From NCBI GenBank assembly GCA_964482395.1, contig CAYZXK010000028.1, positions 1-17,144 of the forward strand: DNA of 17,144 nt. Direction: 5' to 3'. This stretch comes from CAYZXK01 sp964482395. Its GTDB lineage: Bacteria > Planctomycetota > Phycisphaerae > UBA1845 > Fen-1342. Every line of letters begins with the position of its first letter. The first letter of the stretch is position 1. A model generated the notes under the pieces. The model saw only the letters and a program-made list of their open reading frames with translations. It was not told the origin of the DNA and ran no database searches. Shown here piece after piece: positions 1-8,000 of the stretch. The position numbers and the translations under genes were made by a program.

Positions 1-1595
1 GGATCAGCCTGACCTGCCAACACGCACCCCAGCGGTCGAAGCGTAGACTTTAGGTCCGTCACGCCGCTGCCGAGATTCTTGACGCCGTCCCGCCCTATCC
101 GCTGCCAGCCCCGGCCGACGGTCCAAACTGTCGGCACGTGGTCGAGAAGGACCTCCAACGTATTCTCAAGCACGATCGCGGGAATCAATACTCGCTCAAT
201 GAGCAGAAGGAACGATTGCCGGACCTCTGAATCACCAAGTCGAATTCCGGTTGCTTTTTCCGCGCTAGCAAAAATCGCCTCGGGCTCCAGAATCAACGGA
301 CTTTGCCAGACGCGGGCGACCTGGGCGCGAAGCTGGTCCCATAACCTCAGGTCGCTTGCTTGCCGGATGTTCAGAGCTTCCGCCCGCGGATCGGGCAGGT
401 CAGCAACCAGCACAAGAGCTTGCTCGGCCGGCTCGGCCGGTGGCAGCTCCCCCGCATCTTCACAGGCCCAATACCAATTCAGCACATCATGGCCCCCACG
501 CCGCAGGAGTTCGACTATGCCCGGCGAGGCCGCCAGATAGAGCACCGACTCCGGCTGCGGCCAGGCCGATTGGCCGCGGCCCATCCCTCCCCTGGCAGCG
601 CCGGTCAGGGTCTCCGCAGCCGCGCGGTCCAGCACCCACGTGCAGGCCAGACCGGGTAAACGGACGGGTAATCGGCAAGGCGGCTGATTGATATGGAGCG
701 TCAGGTCCGGCTGAAAGGCGGCTATCGTTTCGCAATGGAATAACGGATCGGCCCGGCGGGGGCCGGAGCCGGTCGCGACCAGGACCTGCCAACCCAGTCG
801 GACGGCCGCACGCTCCAACTCGGCCGCCACGGAGTGCACCTGCGGATCGTTCGAGAGCGAGACCACCGCCAACCGCGGCCGGTCCGGTAAACTCGTGCAA
901 GAGGCCTCCACCGGCCCGACGGTGGTCCGAACCACGCGTGCCGAAAGCTCGGCCAGCCGGGCGTCGCGCTTTCGGGCAGCTCGTACGTTTATCCGCTCTC
1001 CTATCTGCCGGAGTTCGGCGAGTCGGGCCGAATCGACCAGCTCGGGAAACAGAATCTCGGCAGGCGGCAAGAGGCCGGGCCAGCGCTCGACCAGCTCGAT
1101 CAGAAAAGCTTCCTCGCGGCTCGGGGGAACCAGGACACAACGGCCACTGGCAAGAGGGACGGAGAAGTCCAAGGTGCGAAGCACCGCCGCCAGCGCGTTA
1201 AGGTCGCTTTCGAAAACGAATATTGCCACGGACGTCGGCAAGCGTTCCAGCAGCAATTGCAGCTCCGCCCCGGCGGCACAGCTCGGCAGAGCCGGGTTGG
1301 TACCAGTCAGTTGGAGCCTACTCAGTCGGGCACGAGCCCGAACCAGAGGGGCAGCCGTCGAGCCCAGCCAAATGGGGGGGTGTCCGGCCGGCTCCAAGCG
1401 GAAGGTGGGAAAACCGTCGAGGGCCAAGGCCGGCCGCCATGATGGCGGCAGCCGGGTTTGGCGCAGGAGTCCGGCGAGATCGGGCTGCTCCGTCGAGAGT
1501 GCGTCCAGGTTGCGGGCAAAAACGTCGGGATCCAGCGTGGCAGGCTGAAACTGCTCAAGGCACCCAAGCGAGAGGGTGGAACCCGGTTCAGTCAT
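1..1595 (-). CDS. Maf/CgeB-like glycosyltransferase, C-terminus cut by the window edge
   Basis: An uninterrupted minus-strand frame runs from ATG at 1595 to the left edge: 531 codons without a stop. Residues about 115-175 (VAIFVFESDLNALAAVLRTL, then a GRCVLV strand) resemble the motility-accessory-factor (Maf, DUF115) pattern of a strand ending in E-x-D/N followed by 'L...LD.S..L..GR'. Around residue 239 a new Rossmann-like start appears (RPRLAVVSLSND), followed by PDLTLHIN, a TWVLDRAAAE strand and a SPGIVELLRRGGH segment. These are like the DUF3880/CgeB glycosyltransferase N-domain. Known members of this combined type act in flagellin or surface glycosylation; that role is inferred here. The gene follows the small membrane-protein gene after 52 nt. 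An in-frame TTG at about 1622 is an alternative start. The gene is certain, the family assignment moderate to weak. Confidence 0.55.
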   Translation of the reverse strand, partial: MTEPGSTLSLGCLEQFQPATLDPDVFARNLDALSTEQPDLAGLLRQTRLPPSWRPALALDGFPTFRLEPAGHPPIWLGSTAAPLVRARARLSRLQLTGTNPALPSCAAGAELQLLLERLPTSVAIFVFESDLNALAAVLRTLDFSVPLASGRCVLVPPSREEAFLIELVERWPGLLPPAEILFPELVDSARLAELRQIGERINVRAARKRDARLAELSARVVRTTVGPVEASCTSLPDRPRLAVVSLSNDPQVHSVAAELERAAVRLGWQVLVATGSGPRRADPLFHCETIAAFQPDLTLHINQPPCRLPVRLPGLACTWVLDRAAAETLTGAARGGMGRGQSAWPQPESVLYLAASPGIVELLRRGGHDVLNWYWACEDAGELPPAEPAEQALVLVADLPDPRAEALNIRQASDLRLWDQLRAQVARVWQSPLILEPEAIFASAEKATGIRLGDSEVRQSFLLLIERVLIPAIVLENTLEVLLDHVPTVWTVGRGWQRIGRDGVKNLGSGVTDLKSTLRPLGCVLAGQAD

Positions 1596-1647
1596 CTGTG
1601 TCGCTGCGTAGCTGTCGGCCAATGATCACCCGCCCGCCGGAAGCGGT

Positions 1648-1800
1648 TCAACGGGGAGCCGGGTAACGGACCGCCAGCCAGACAAGAAACGCGAACCAGC
1701 CCGCAAACAAGATGGCCAGCAGTACCAGCGGCCAAGCCGGCCGGCGGGGCTCGGTACCGTAGGGAGCATCGGAAGGGAGCGATGACCTCTGGTCGACCAT
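1648..1800 (-). CDS. 50-residue single-pass membrane protein
   Basis: This short gene reads MVDQRSSLPSDAPYGTEPRR, then one hydrophobic segment (about residues 23-45, PLVLLAILFAGWFAFLVWLA), then VRYPAPR and stop. Its ATG lies 6 nt after the stop of the AI-2E permease gene, and an AGGA within that stop region could serve as ribosome binding site, so translation is probably coupled. The polar N-terminus followed by a tryptophan-rich helix and a short basic C-terminus fits a tail-anchored or small inner-membrane protein. The function is unknown. It could be a partner of the permease or of the downstream glycosyltransferase-like protein. The hydrophobic helix and the position in an otherwise vacant gap are the main reasons to think it is real. 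Confidence 0.65.
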   Translation of the reverse strand: MVDQRSSLPSDAPYGTEPRRPAWPLVLLAILFAGWFAFLVWLAVRYPAPR

Positions 1801-1806
1801 GCTTAT

Positions 1807-2988
1807 TCATCCTGGAGCCGGCGGGCCCGGGATGCCAGCCAGCCTGCGTATCTCCGGAAGCACCCAGACCCCCGCCACGGTCCGTAGCGTACTGGCCACC
1901 GGAACCGCCAGCAACATCCCGAGCAGCCCACCCAGCTCGGCGCCGATCAGCAGCACGAGGACCAGCGCTAACGGGTGCAATCCGGCCGCCCGGCCAACGA
2001 TCGCCGGGCCCAGCAGCAGCGAATCCAATGCCTGCACTCCCATGTACACCGCGATAGCCCATACAGCCGGCCACAACCACGGGTTGCCTGCTTCACTGGC
2101 CGCCAGAAAAGTAAGCAGCAGTGCCGGGAGTAAACCGAGCACCGATAGGAACGGCACCAGATTGAGCGCTCCAGTCAGCAGCCCAAGAGCCAAGCCATAC
2201 GGGACACCCGCCAGGGTCCAACCAGTCGCGGTCAGCACGCCGACCGCCAAGCACACGATCAGCCGGCCGCGAAAGAAGTCGGCCACCGCCCGGTCAATGG
2301 TCCGCGCCACATCGACCGCCACGCCGCGATACGCGGCTGGCAGGTGGTCGCGAAGTCGTCGAACGATGTCGTCAAAGCGCCACAAAAAATAGAAGCTGAA
2401 CACGGGGATGAGCACCAGCAACGCAAGCAGACTGCCGGCGCTGGCGAAGACCGCCCCCATCCGGTTCAGGGCCGATTTGGCCAGCGCCACCCCGTGCTCG
2501 CGGAGCAGCGGCTCTGCCCAGGTCCACCAATGGGGCGTCCTGGGCTGAACCGGATCGGCGAGCTGCACCCCCTGGTTCGGCCGTGACTCCGGGCTGACCG
2601 GCTCGGCGGCCGAGGCGCGCGACTCTGTGCCCTGCAAGTGGTTTATCCATCGTCCTGCGGCCTGCACGTAGGCCGGAACGCGGTCCTGGAGTTCAGACAA
2701 CTGAGCGACGACGAGGGTGGTCAGGTAAAAGCCGCCACCCACCAGCAGGCCCCCGATGACCAGGCTGGTAACGATTACGCCGACCAGTCGCGGCACCCGC
2801 CGAACCCGCTCCAGCCAGCTAACGATCGGGTTAAGCATGTAAGCGATGACGGCCGCTACCAACAGGGGCGTGAAGACCGCCCTCAGCCGATAGGCCAGCC
2901 AGCAAAGCAACCCCAGGACGACCAGTAGACCGATAAAACGGAGCCATGACTTGGCGGGCTCGGAGAATTGTGGCACGTAGGATGCCAT
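1807..2988 (-). CDS. AI-2E family transporter (PerM/UPF0118-type permease)
   Basis: This is a 393-residue polytopic membrane protein with the layout of the AI-2E transporter family. Two N-terminal helices (about 17-35 and 38-58, with the typical FTPLLVAAVIAYMLNPIVSW) are followed by a third helix near 68-92. Next comes a long soluble segment, then five or so helices to the C-terminus, with LVLIPVFSFYFLWRFDD and the glycine-rich GLLGMLLAVPVASTL region. Family members include the TqsA AI-2 exporter and sodium/proton antiporters, so the substrate cannot be given. The soluble segment carries a low-complexity Pro/Ser/Glu stretch at about 121-155. The ATG at 2988 lies 12 nt after the stop of the Minf_1886-type gene, suggesting one operon. 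The start is weakly supported by Shine-Dalgarno (SD) pairing. Confidence 0.9.
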   Translation of the reverse strand: MASYVPQFSEPAKSWLRFIGLLVVLGLLCWLAYRLRAVFTPLLVAAVIAYMLNPIVSWLERVRRVPRLVGVIVTSLVIGGLLVGGGFYLTTLVVAQLSELQDRVPAYVQAAGRWINHLQGTESRASAAEPVSPESRPNQGVQLADPVQPRTPHWWTWAEPLLREHGVALAKSALNRMGAVFASAGSLLALLVLIPVFSFYFLWRFDDIVRRLRDHLPAAYRGVAVDVARTIDRAVADFFRGRLIVCLAVGVLTATGWTLAGVPYGLALGLLTGALNLVPFLSVLGLLPALLLTFLAASEAGNPWLWPAVWAIAVYMGVQALDSLLLGPAIVGRAAGLHPLALVLVLLIGAELGGLLGMLLAVPVASTLRTVAGVWVLPEIRRLAGIPGPPAPG

Positions 2989-3000
2989 CGTCGCTCGCCG

Positions 3001-3402
3001 TCAGCCATCCGATCCGTTCAGGTTGATTTGATATGAGCCGAAGGCGGCCTCGAAATCGTACACATTGTCGAAGTCGCTGATATCGTCAGATTCCTGCTTG
3101 CCCATCAGGCCCAGGTCGATCATCAAATACACCATTTCGCCGAAGTCACGCGTGCTGTGAATGTTCCAGCGGCGCAAAACTTCCCTGGCCAGCGGTCCCC
3201 AAAGCTGAAGGGCCAGGATTCTCAGGGCCTGGCAAAGCTCCTGCCCGGTCACGTGCCGCGGGCCGCTGGCGGCGCGGCCCGCGTACTTCAGCCGCGTCGC
3301 CAAGTCCAGCCCCCGATGCAGGAAATGAAAAGCCTCCGGGGCATACCGCCCATCCCGGCGGATCGCCTGGTGAAAGCGCTCGAGTAATTCGGCCTCCGAC
3401 AC
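3001..3402 (-). CDS. Minf_1886 family protein, restricted to Planctomycetes/Verrucomicrobia
   Basis: This is a 133-residue soluble acidic protein with no signal peptide or membrane segment. The N-terminal pattern RDGRYAPEAFHFLHRGLDLA, the central GPRHVTGQELCQALRILAL and the segment FGEMVYLMIDLGLMGKQESD followed by DFDNVYDFEAAF match the Minf_1886 family (also called Plancto_Ver_chp), whose function is unknown. The start chosen is GTG at 3402, preceded by GGGAG about 10 nt upstream; no better in-frame ATG is seen. The gene lies 21 nt after the RicT-like gene and 12 nt before the permease gene. Family recognition is from memory of the motif pattern and could be checked with the family profile. 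Confidence 0.82.
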   Translation of the reverse strand: MSEAELLERFHQAIRRDGRYAPEAFHFLHRGLDLATRLKYAGRAASGPRHVTGQELCQALRILALQLWGPLAREVLRRWNIHSTRDFGEMVYLMIDLGLMGKQESDDISDFDNVYDFEAAFGSYQINLNGSDG

Positions 3403-3423
3403 CTCGACCCGCTCCCTGCACGT

Positions 3424-4800
3424 TCACTGTCCGCTTGCCGAGCCGCGGGCACCGCCCCCGGCCTGCTCCCGCTTGCCCCTTTTGCCCCGTCGGCGTCCAC
3501 GACGTCGGCGACGGGACCTTGTTTCCGGCGGGACGGCCGGCCCAGCGTCCGGCGGAGGCTGGCGGTCCAGCGGAGGCACAGACTCCACGTCACTGGGGGC
3601 TGGGGAAGCCTCCGGGAACGCTTCCGGAGAACCTTCAGTCGGCTCGAACTTGCTCGCCTCCACCGGTTGCGGCTCGACCCCGGCCTCGAATCCACCCGGC
3701 CTCGGGCTTGCCTGACCGGCCCCAACGCCTGGCTGAGAAGCTCCCCGCTTCCCACGACCGCGACGCCTAGACCGCGGTTGCGGCGTCGCGGAGGCCGCCG
3801 GCTGGAAAGCCGCATCACCGTCTGGGGGCGGAGCGACCGGGCGGGGCGCGGGTGGCAAGTCCACAGCTCGAATCTCCTCCCGCGAAATCACCACCGTCCT
3901 CTCCTCTCCGTCGATCCGCACGGACACCAGTTGCGTCAAGACCTGCCGATCCAGCACCGTACCCGTACCGAAGTCCGTACCCACCCGCGAGCCGACTTTC
4001 GGCAGGCGAGCGGCAAGCTCTTCATAGCCCACATGCTCGAAGCGCAGACAGCAGCGGAGGCGGCCGCAGCGGCCCGAAACCTTGGTGGGATCGAGCGTGG
4101 ATTTCTGGAGCTTGGCCATCTTCATATTCACCGGACGCAGTTTCTTCAGGAAGTTCTTGCAACAGCATTCGCGTCCGCAGACCTCATAATCGGCCACCAG
4201 GCGAGCTTCGTCCCGGGCCCCGACCTGGCGCATTTCGATCCGGGTGCGGTACCGCTGGGCCAGCTCCCTCACCAGTTGACGGAAATCCACTCGCCCCGGC
4301 GCGCCGAAGTAAAACACGATCCGTTCGCCGCCCAGCAGATGCTCGGCGGTCACGATCTTGATTTCCAGTCCGAGTTTTTCGGCCAGCTCCGCGCAGTCCG
4401 CCACATCCTCCGCGATGTGGGCATTGAGCCGTTTGTGCTCATTGACATCCTGCTCGCTGGCCACCCGGAGGATTCGCCCGGCATACGGGCGGCAGAACTC
4501 GGGACCGCTGTTGGTCAGGTATGTCTGCACCTGGGCCCGGGCCAGTCCGGGCTCGCAGCCGCTGAAATCGCCGACCACCCCGATCGGTTCGCCCAGTTCT
4601 ATCCCACGTTCGGTCTGGACCACCACTTTCGAGCCGCAGGGGATTGTGAGGCCGGGCTTGTGCGTGAATTCCCCCACGTAGCCCATCGCACCGTACCGCA
4701 CAATCCGCGTCGGCCGACCGTCGTCGCGGCTGCCGGGCGGCTGTGACTGAGGGCCGCTGAAAACCGGTTCAGAGTTCTGATTCAACAACGTGCGTCCCAT
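3424..4800 (-). CDS. PSP1 domain / RicT-like protein with basic C-terminal tail
   Basis: This 458-residue protein has a PSP1/RicT core at about residues 30-315. It carries the cysteine clusters YEVCGRECCCKNFL (208-217) and SGRCGRLRCCLRFE (242-255), joined by PVNMKMAKLQKSTLDPTKV. In Bacillus, RicT (YaaT) forms a complex with RicA and RicF that binds 4Fe-4S clusters and stimulates RNase Y mRNA processing; E. coli lacks it. Here a further 140 residues follow: a Pro/Ala/Glu-rich linker with two Arg/Lys clusters (342-352 and 428-444), a feature of nucleic-acid-binding tails. ATG 4800 is preferred because the sequence upstream to TTG 4935 encodes only an Arg/Ser/Gly-rich unlikely peptide. However, GAGG does precede that TTG, so the longer form is not excluded. 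It leads the operon-like run to 1. Confidence 0.85.
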   Translation of the reverse strand: MGRTLLNQNSEPVFSGPQSQPPGSRDDGRPTRIVRYGAMGYVGEFTHKPGLTIPCGSKVVVQTERGIELGEPIGVVGDFSGCEPGLARAQVQTYLTNSGPEFCRPYAGRILRVASEQDVNEHKRLNAHIAEDVADCAELAEKLGLEIKIVTAEHLLGGERIVFYFGAPGRVDFRQLVRELAQRYRTRIEMRQVGARDEARLVADYEVCGRECCCKNFLKKLRPVNMKMAKLQKSTLDPTKVSGRCGRLRCCLRFEHVGYEELAARLPKVGSRVGTDFGTGTVLDRQVLTQLVSVRIDGEERTVVISREEIRAVDLPPAPRPVAPPPDGDAAFQPAASATPQPRSRRRGRGKRGASQPGVGAGQASPRPGGFEAGVEPQPVEASKFEPTEGSPEAFPEASPAPSDVESVPPLDRQPPPDAGPAVPPETRSRRRRRGRRRGKRGKREQAGGGARGSASGQ

Positions 4801-4945
4801 GCCGGTCTGATAAACGGCCCGGCGACCCGCCCACGTCTGGCAGGCCCCGCTCCTGGCGCTGGAGCGCCCTGGACCGAGCAATCCGGACTTCCGCCGGCTA
4901 CCGGCCGCCGACCGAACGGACAGCCGGCAGCGCAAGGCGCCTCGT

Positions 4946-4968
4946 ATTTTATTTTCCCATCAAGGAGG
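4946..4968 (-). promoter_or_regulatory. possible promoter for the RicT-like gene
   Basis: An AT-rich island breaks the GC-rich background just after the stop of the secreted-protein gene. Read on the minus strand it holds TAAAAT (4951 down to 4946), five of six bases of a sigma70 -10 box. Upstream, TTATCC lies at a 16-nt spacing and is only a weak -35 match. The implied transcript would start about 140 nt before ATG 4800, or just before the alternative TTG at 4935. This is based on pattern only. Confidence 0.3.
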
Positions 4969-7857
4969 GATAACGACAAGTTGATCCAGGGCGCGCCGGC
5001 CCCCGATCTCCTGAATTCCCAGCCAGGCCTGGCTGCCGGCGAGTTCACGCGCCTGTGGCAGAACGTAGGTGTTAACCCGCACCTCCTGCGGCAGGACGTT
5101 CAAAAACAGTCCTTCGATGCGAGGCCGCTCAGCCACTTGGCAGAAGGCGTCGAAGCTGACCTGGTCGGGAGAGCTGTTGCGAAGCGATTGCTCGACGATC
5201 AAGTCCTCGCCCTCCCAACGCGCGGCCGCCTCCAGCGAGATTCCCTCCAGCCCAACCTCAAACTGCGTGTCCAGCCGTAGCTCTAACGGCTGCGGAAAGA
5301 CCAGGCCGAGCCGCACACCCACCACGGTCTGGCAGGCAACCTGCCTCGGCGGCAGCGAAAAAGTCAGCTTCTGGCTCAGGGTTTGACCGGGCTCCAGGCA
5401 AAGCGGAATCTGGTCCGGCTGGACGGCCCAACCTGGCGGCGGTTCCAGCGTGATGGTTCCAACCAGCTCACTGGGATAGGGATTGTTGACGGTGAGAACT
5501 GGCTGCGGAACGCCATCGTGCGGCTGAAGGAAGCGAGGGCCGATCCGGAAGCCGTCCTGAAGCAATGCCAACGGGCCGTCCACGTCCTTGATAATCAGCG
5601 GGGCAGCCGTCAGCGGCACACGCGCCCGCAGTCCGCTGATTTCCAACCGTCGGGTCTGACCCGAAAGCTCGACGGCCGTGGGGTTCGGACCGAGGTATAG
5701 CTCGACACTCCGACCCTGCGGCTCGTCCAGCCAAGTCCAGGTGACCAATGTGTGTCGGCTGCCATCGCTGAACAGGATGCCCTCCGCCTCGTGCGGCAAC
5801 TTCAGGCAGGCGGCCGGTCGCAGTCCGGCGAGGTGCCAAAGCAACGTGTGGAGGGGAATGTAATCCTCCGTCGGCTGCCAGGCCGGGTCCCCGCCGCTGT
5901 CGCTAAGCTCCATCGGGGCCGGTAGGAAGAGTCGCTGTGGATTAACCGCCCGGGCCAGGACGAGCCGTCGAGCCGAGTCGCTCAGGCGATTGTCGGGGCT
6001 CAATGGCCCACGGGAACCGAGTTGCAGGCTCAGCCAACCGGATCGGCTGCCGCCAGCCGAGCTTGCCTGGGGCGCCCCCATAAGGTCGTCGGCCCAGAAA
6101 GCCAGTTGCCAGGGGAAGGCCCGGGCCGGCAGGTCAGCGGGGATCCGGTAGCAGAACACGCACGACCGCGAAGCAGGCGACTCGACGCAGGTTTCAACTG
6201 ACTCCCCACGCGCTTCATCACCTGCCAATGCAATCCGGTTGTCAACTTGCAGAAGCTGGGGCGCCCATGGCGCGTCCAGTATCGAGCACGGTACTATCAG
6301 GCGGGGTAGGGCCACGAACCGCTCGAACCTGGCGGCGACCTGGTCGAGCTGCTCCACGGTCCGGCACGGCCAGCGACTGGCCGCATCAACGTCGGCCCCC
6401 AATTGCCAGCTAGTGATGTGGCCGGCCAGGTGAGCGAGCCAGGGTCCGATGTATGCGTCCCAATGCGGCACCGCGGCCAGGGGGTCCGCCGGCTGACCGG
6501 TACCGTGCGGGCCTCCAACCTCGTCCGGCAAGATGACCCCTACCGTCTCGATATGGTCGATGGACAGCCGCCGGACCAGCTCCCGCACCTGCGCGAGGTA
6601 GGCCGCAGACTCCGCCGACTCCCCGGTGGCAGTCGTGGGCAGGCCGACTTTGACGGCGGCGCAGGGCAAGTTGAGCACCAGCTCCGCCGCCCCATCCAGG
6701 TCGCTTGCCGGCCAGGGCCCCAGGTCGAGCCCGAGCCGTGGATCGCGCGTGGAAGAGCCGCTGAACTCGGGCAAGACGGCAAAGCGGACCGCCCGGCGGG
6801 CCAGCGTTCGCGCTCCAACCAAAGACTCCCGCACTGCCGCCGAGGTGAGACTGGCCTCGGCTTTGTAGGATCCAGTTGGCAGCGATGGAACCGGCACCTG
6901 ATATTGGTCGGTGGCCCGAGGCGGGACCTGAAAGTCAGTCCGGAAGCGCTTCTGGCCGCTCTGGTCCCTGATGCTCAGGTCCGCGCGCACCGTTCCCAGC
7001 GTGGCGTTGCGTACCTCCACGTGGAGGGTGGGTTCCTCGCCGGCCAGGATCAGTCCGCCGGGCCGGGACAGCCAAAGGCGAAGACGCGGGACGCGGATAA
7101 TCGCGAGGTCGTCGAACCACACGCGGGCGCTGACGTCCTGCCGAATGATCGGATCCACTTCGTCGGGCCCAGGCTCGCTAAAGACATAGCTTTGCAGCAG
7201 CCAGAGCTGCAAGCGGAGCCGGCAAGCGCGCGGATCGTCAACCCGTAGCGAGATTTCGACGCGCTGCCACTGATCCGCCTCCGGCAGCCCCGAGGTGTCC
7301 GCTCCGATCACGCGGCTGATGCGTTCGCTGCCGGCAATGCGCTGCCCTTCCTGGTCCACCAGGTAGCAGGCCAGGAAAGCCCGAGCATGTCTGAGCCCCT
7401 CGGCACGGAGGTAAGCCTCCAGCAGGTAATCGCAGTCCGGGCTGATCAGCAGGTCATCCCCCACATACTCATAGCCGATGTTGCCCCCCCGCAGCGTAAA
7501 CAGGAACGACGGCGCCGCCCGATGACCGGTCTGATCGTCCAGGCAGGCAGTCGAGAATGGCAAGAACCCCTCGCCGGTCATCGGTTGCCAGTACATGGGC
7601 GTCTGTTCGAAGTTTCCGAGGGGGCGTTCGTCGAAGTCGAAAAGCTTTAGAAGCTGGGTTGATGGCTGGCCGCTCGGCGGCTGCGAACACGGGCCGGGCT
7701 GGCCGCCAGCAACCTGAGCTGACGCGGCCGCCTGCTCGGCGGAAGCGGAGTTATCGGGGGCATCCTGGCCCGCGAGCTGCGCGCCGCTCAGCGCCAGGCA
7801 CAGCGCCGCCGCTAACGTGCGATGGGTCGAAGCCGGCGCGCGGACTGAGCGTATCAT
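4960..7857 (-). CDS. large secreted multidomain protein, possibly glycosidase-like
   Basis: This is a 965-residue protein with a Sec signal peptide (1-31, hydrophobic core LAAALCLALSGAQL, cleavage probably after AGQ) and a low-complexity linker to about 68. Residues 70-255 look like a carbohydrate-binding-type beta-sandwich ending in VWFDDLAIIR. Residues 260-362 look like a second beta-sandwich (GEEPTLHVEVRN, LPTGSYKAEASL). Residues 370-700 may be a TIM-barrel-like core with SWQLGADVDA at 483-492. The last 110 residues (LTVNNPYPSELVGTITLEPP, SLEPGQ-type turn) resemble a NEW3-like Ig domain of glycosidases. ATG 7857 is chosen over GTG 8034 because it begins the signal peptide and because the upstream frame overlaps the oxidoreductase gene. 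No family was firmly recognised. Neighbouring Tat-exported sugar enzymes make a saccharide-related role plausible. Confidence 0.75.
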   Translation of the reverse strand: MIRSVRAPASTHRTLAAALCLALSGAQLAGQDAPDNSASAEQAAASAQVAGGQPGPCSQPPSGQPSTQLLKLFDFDERPLGNFEQTPMYWQPMTGEGFLPFSTACLDDQTGHRAAPSFLFTLRGGNIGYEYVGDDLLISPDCDYLLEAYLRAEGLRHARAFLACYLVDQEGQRIAGSERISRVIGADTSGLPEADQWQRVEISLRVDDPRACRLRLQLWLLQSYVFSEPGPDEVDPIIRQDVSARVWFDDLAIIRVPRLRLWLSRPGGLILAGEEPTLHVEVRNATLGTVRADLSIRDQSGQKRFRTDFQVPPRATDQYQVPVPSLPTGSYKAEASLTSAAVRESLVGARTLARRAVRFAVLPEFSGSSTRDPRLGLDLGPWPASDLDGAAELVLNLPCAAVKVGLPTTATGESAESAAYLAQVRELVRRLSIDHIETVGVILPDEVGGPHGTGQPADPLAAVPHWDAYIGPWLAHLAGHITSWQLGADVDAASRWPCRTVEQLDQVAARFERFVALPRLIVPCSILDAPWAPQLLQVDNRIALAGDEARGESVETCVESPASRSCVFCYRIPADLPARAFPWQLAFWADDLMGAPQASSAGGSRSGWLSLQLGSRGPLSPDNRLSDSARRLVLARAVNPQRLFLPAPMELSDSGGDPAWQPTEDYIPLHTLLWHLAGLRPAACLKLPHEAEGILFSDGSRHTLVTWTWLDEPQGRSVELYLGPNPTAVELSGQTRRLEISGLRARVPLTAAPLIIKDVDGPLALLQDGFRIGPRFLQPHDGVPQPVLTVNNPYPSELVGTITLEPPPGWAVQPDQIPLCLEPGQTLSQKLTFSLPPRQVACQTVVGVRLGLVFPQPLELRLDTQFEVGLEGISLEAAARWEGEDLIVEQSLRNSSPDQVSFDAFCQVAERPRIEGLFLNVLPQEVRVNTYVLPQARELAGSQAWLGIQEIGGRRALDQLVVIPP

Positions 7858-7981
7858 CTGGTAAAGATCGGCCTTTCGCGACCGCCTGATGAACGCGCAA
7901 GAACAGCGCCCCCCTCCCGGCCAGCCTGGCCAGCGGCCAAACGTCCAACCCGGCCGGAGCGTAGACCGATTGGATGTTCGA

Positions 7982-8000
7982 TCAGACCAGCTTGGTCTGA
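7982..8000 (-). terminator. perfect hairpin at the oxidoreductase stop codon
   Basis: An 8-bp perfect stem with a 3-nt loop (TCAGACCA-AGC-TGGTCTGA on the minus strand) covers the last six codons and includes the TGA stop. No run of T follows, so it is not a classic intrinsic terminator. It could stabilise the 3' end or reduce read-through into the secreted-protein gene. Coding constraint alone could also produce it. Confidence 0.3.

Noticed and set aside
895..1548. 217-codon plus-strand open frame
   Set aside because: Ser/Arg/Ala-rich translation typical of a shadow; the minus-strand frame through the same region is open for 531 codons with varied, protein-like sequence.
3667..4746. 359-codon plus-strand open frame opposite the RicT-like gene
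   Set aside because: It is antisense to a gene with clear conserved cysteine motifs, and its translation shows no recognisable domain; GC-rich codon use opens opposite frames.
4801..4935. N-terminal extension of the RicT-like protein from TTG 4935
   Set aside because: Arg/Ser/Gly-rich and unlike the PSP1 N-terminus; kept only as an alternative because GAGG precedes the TTG.
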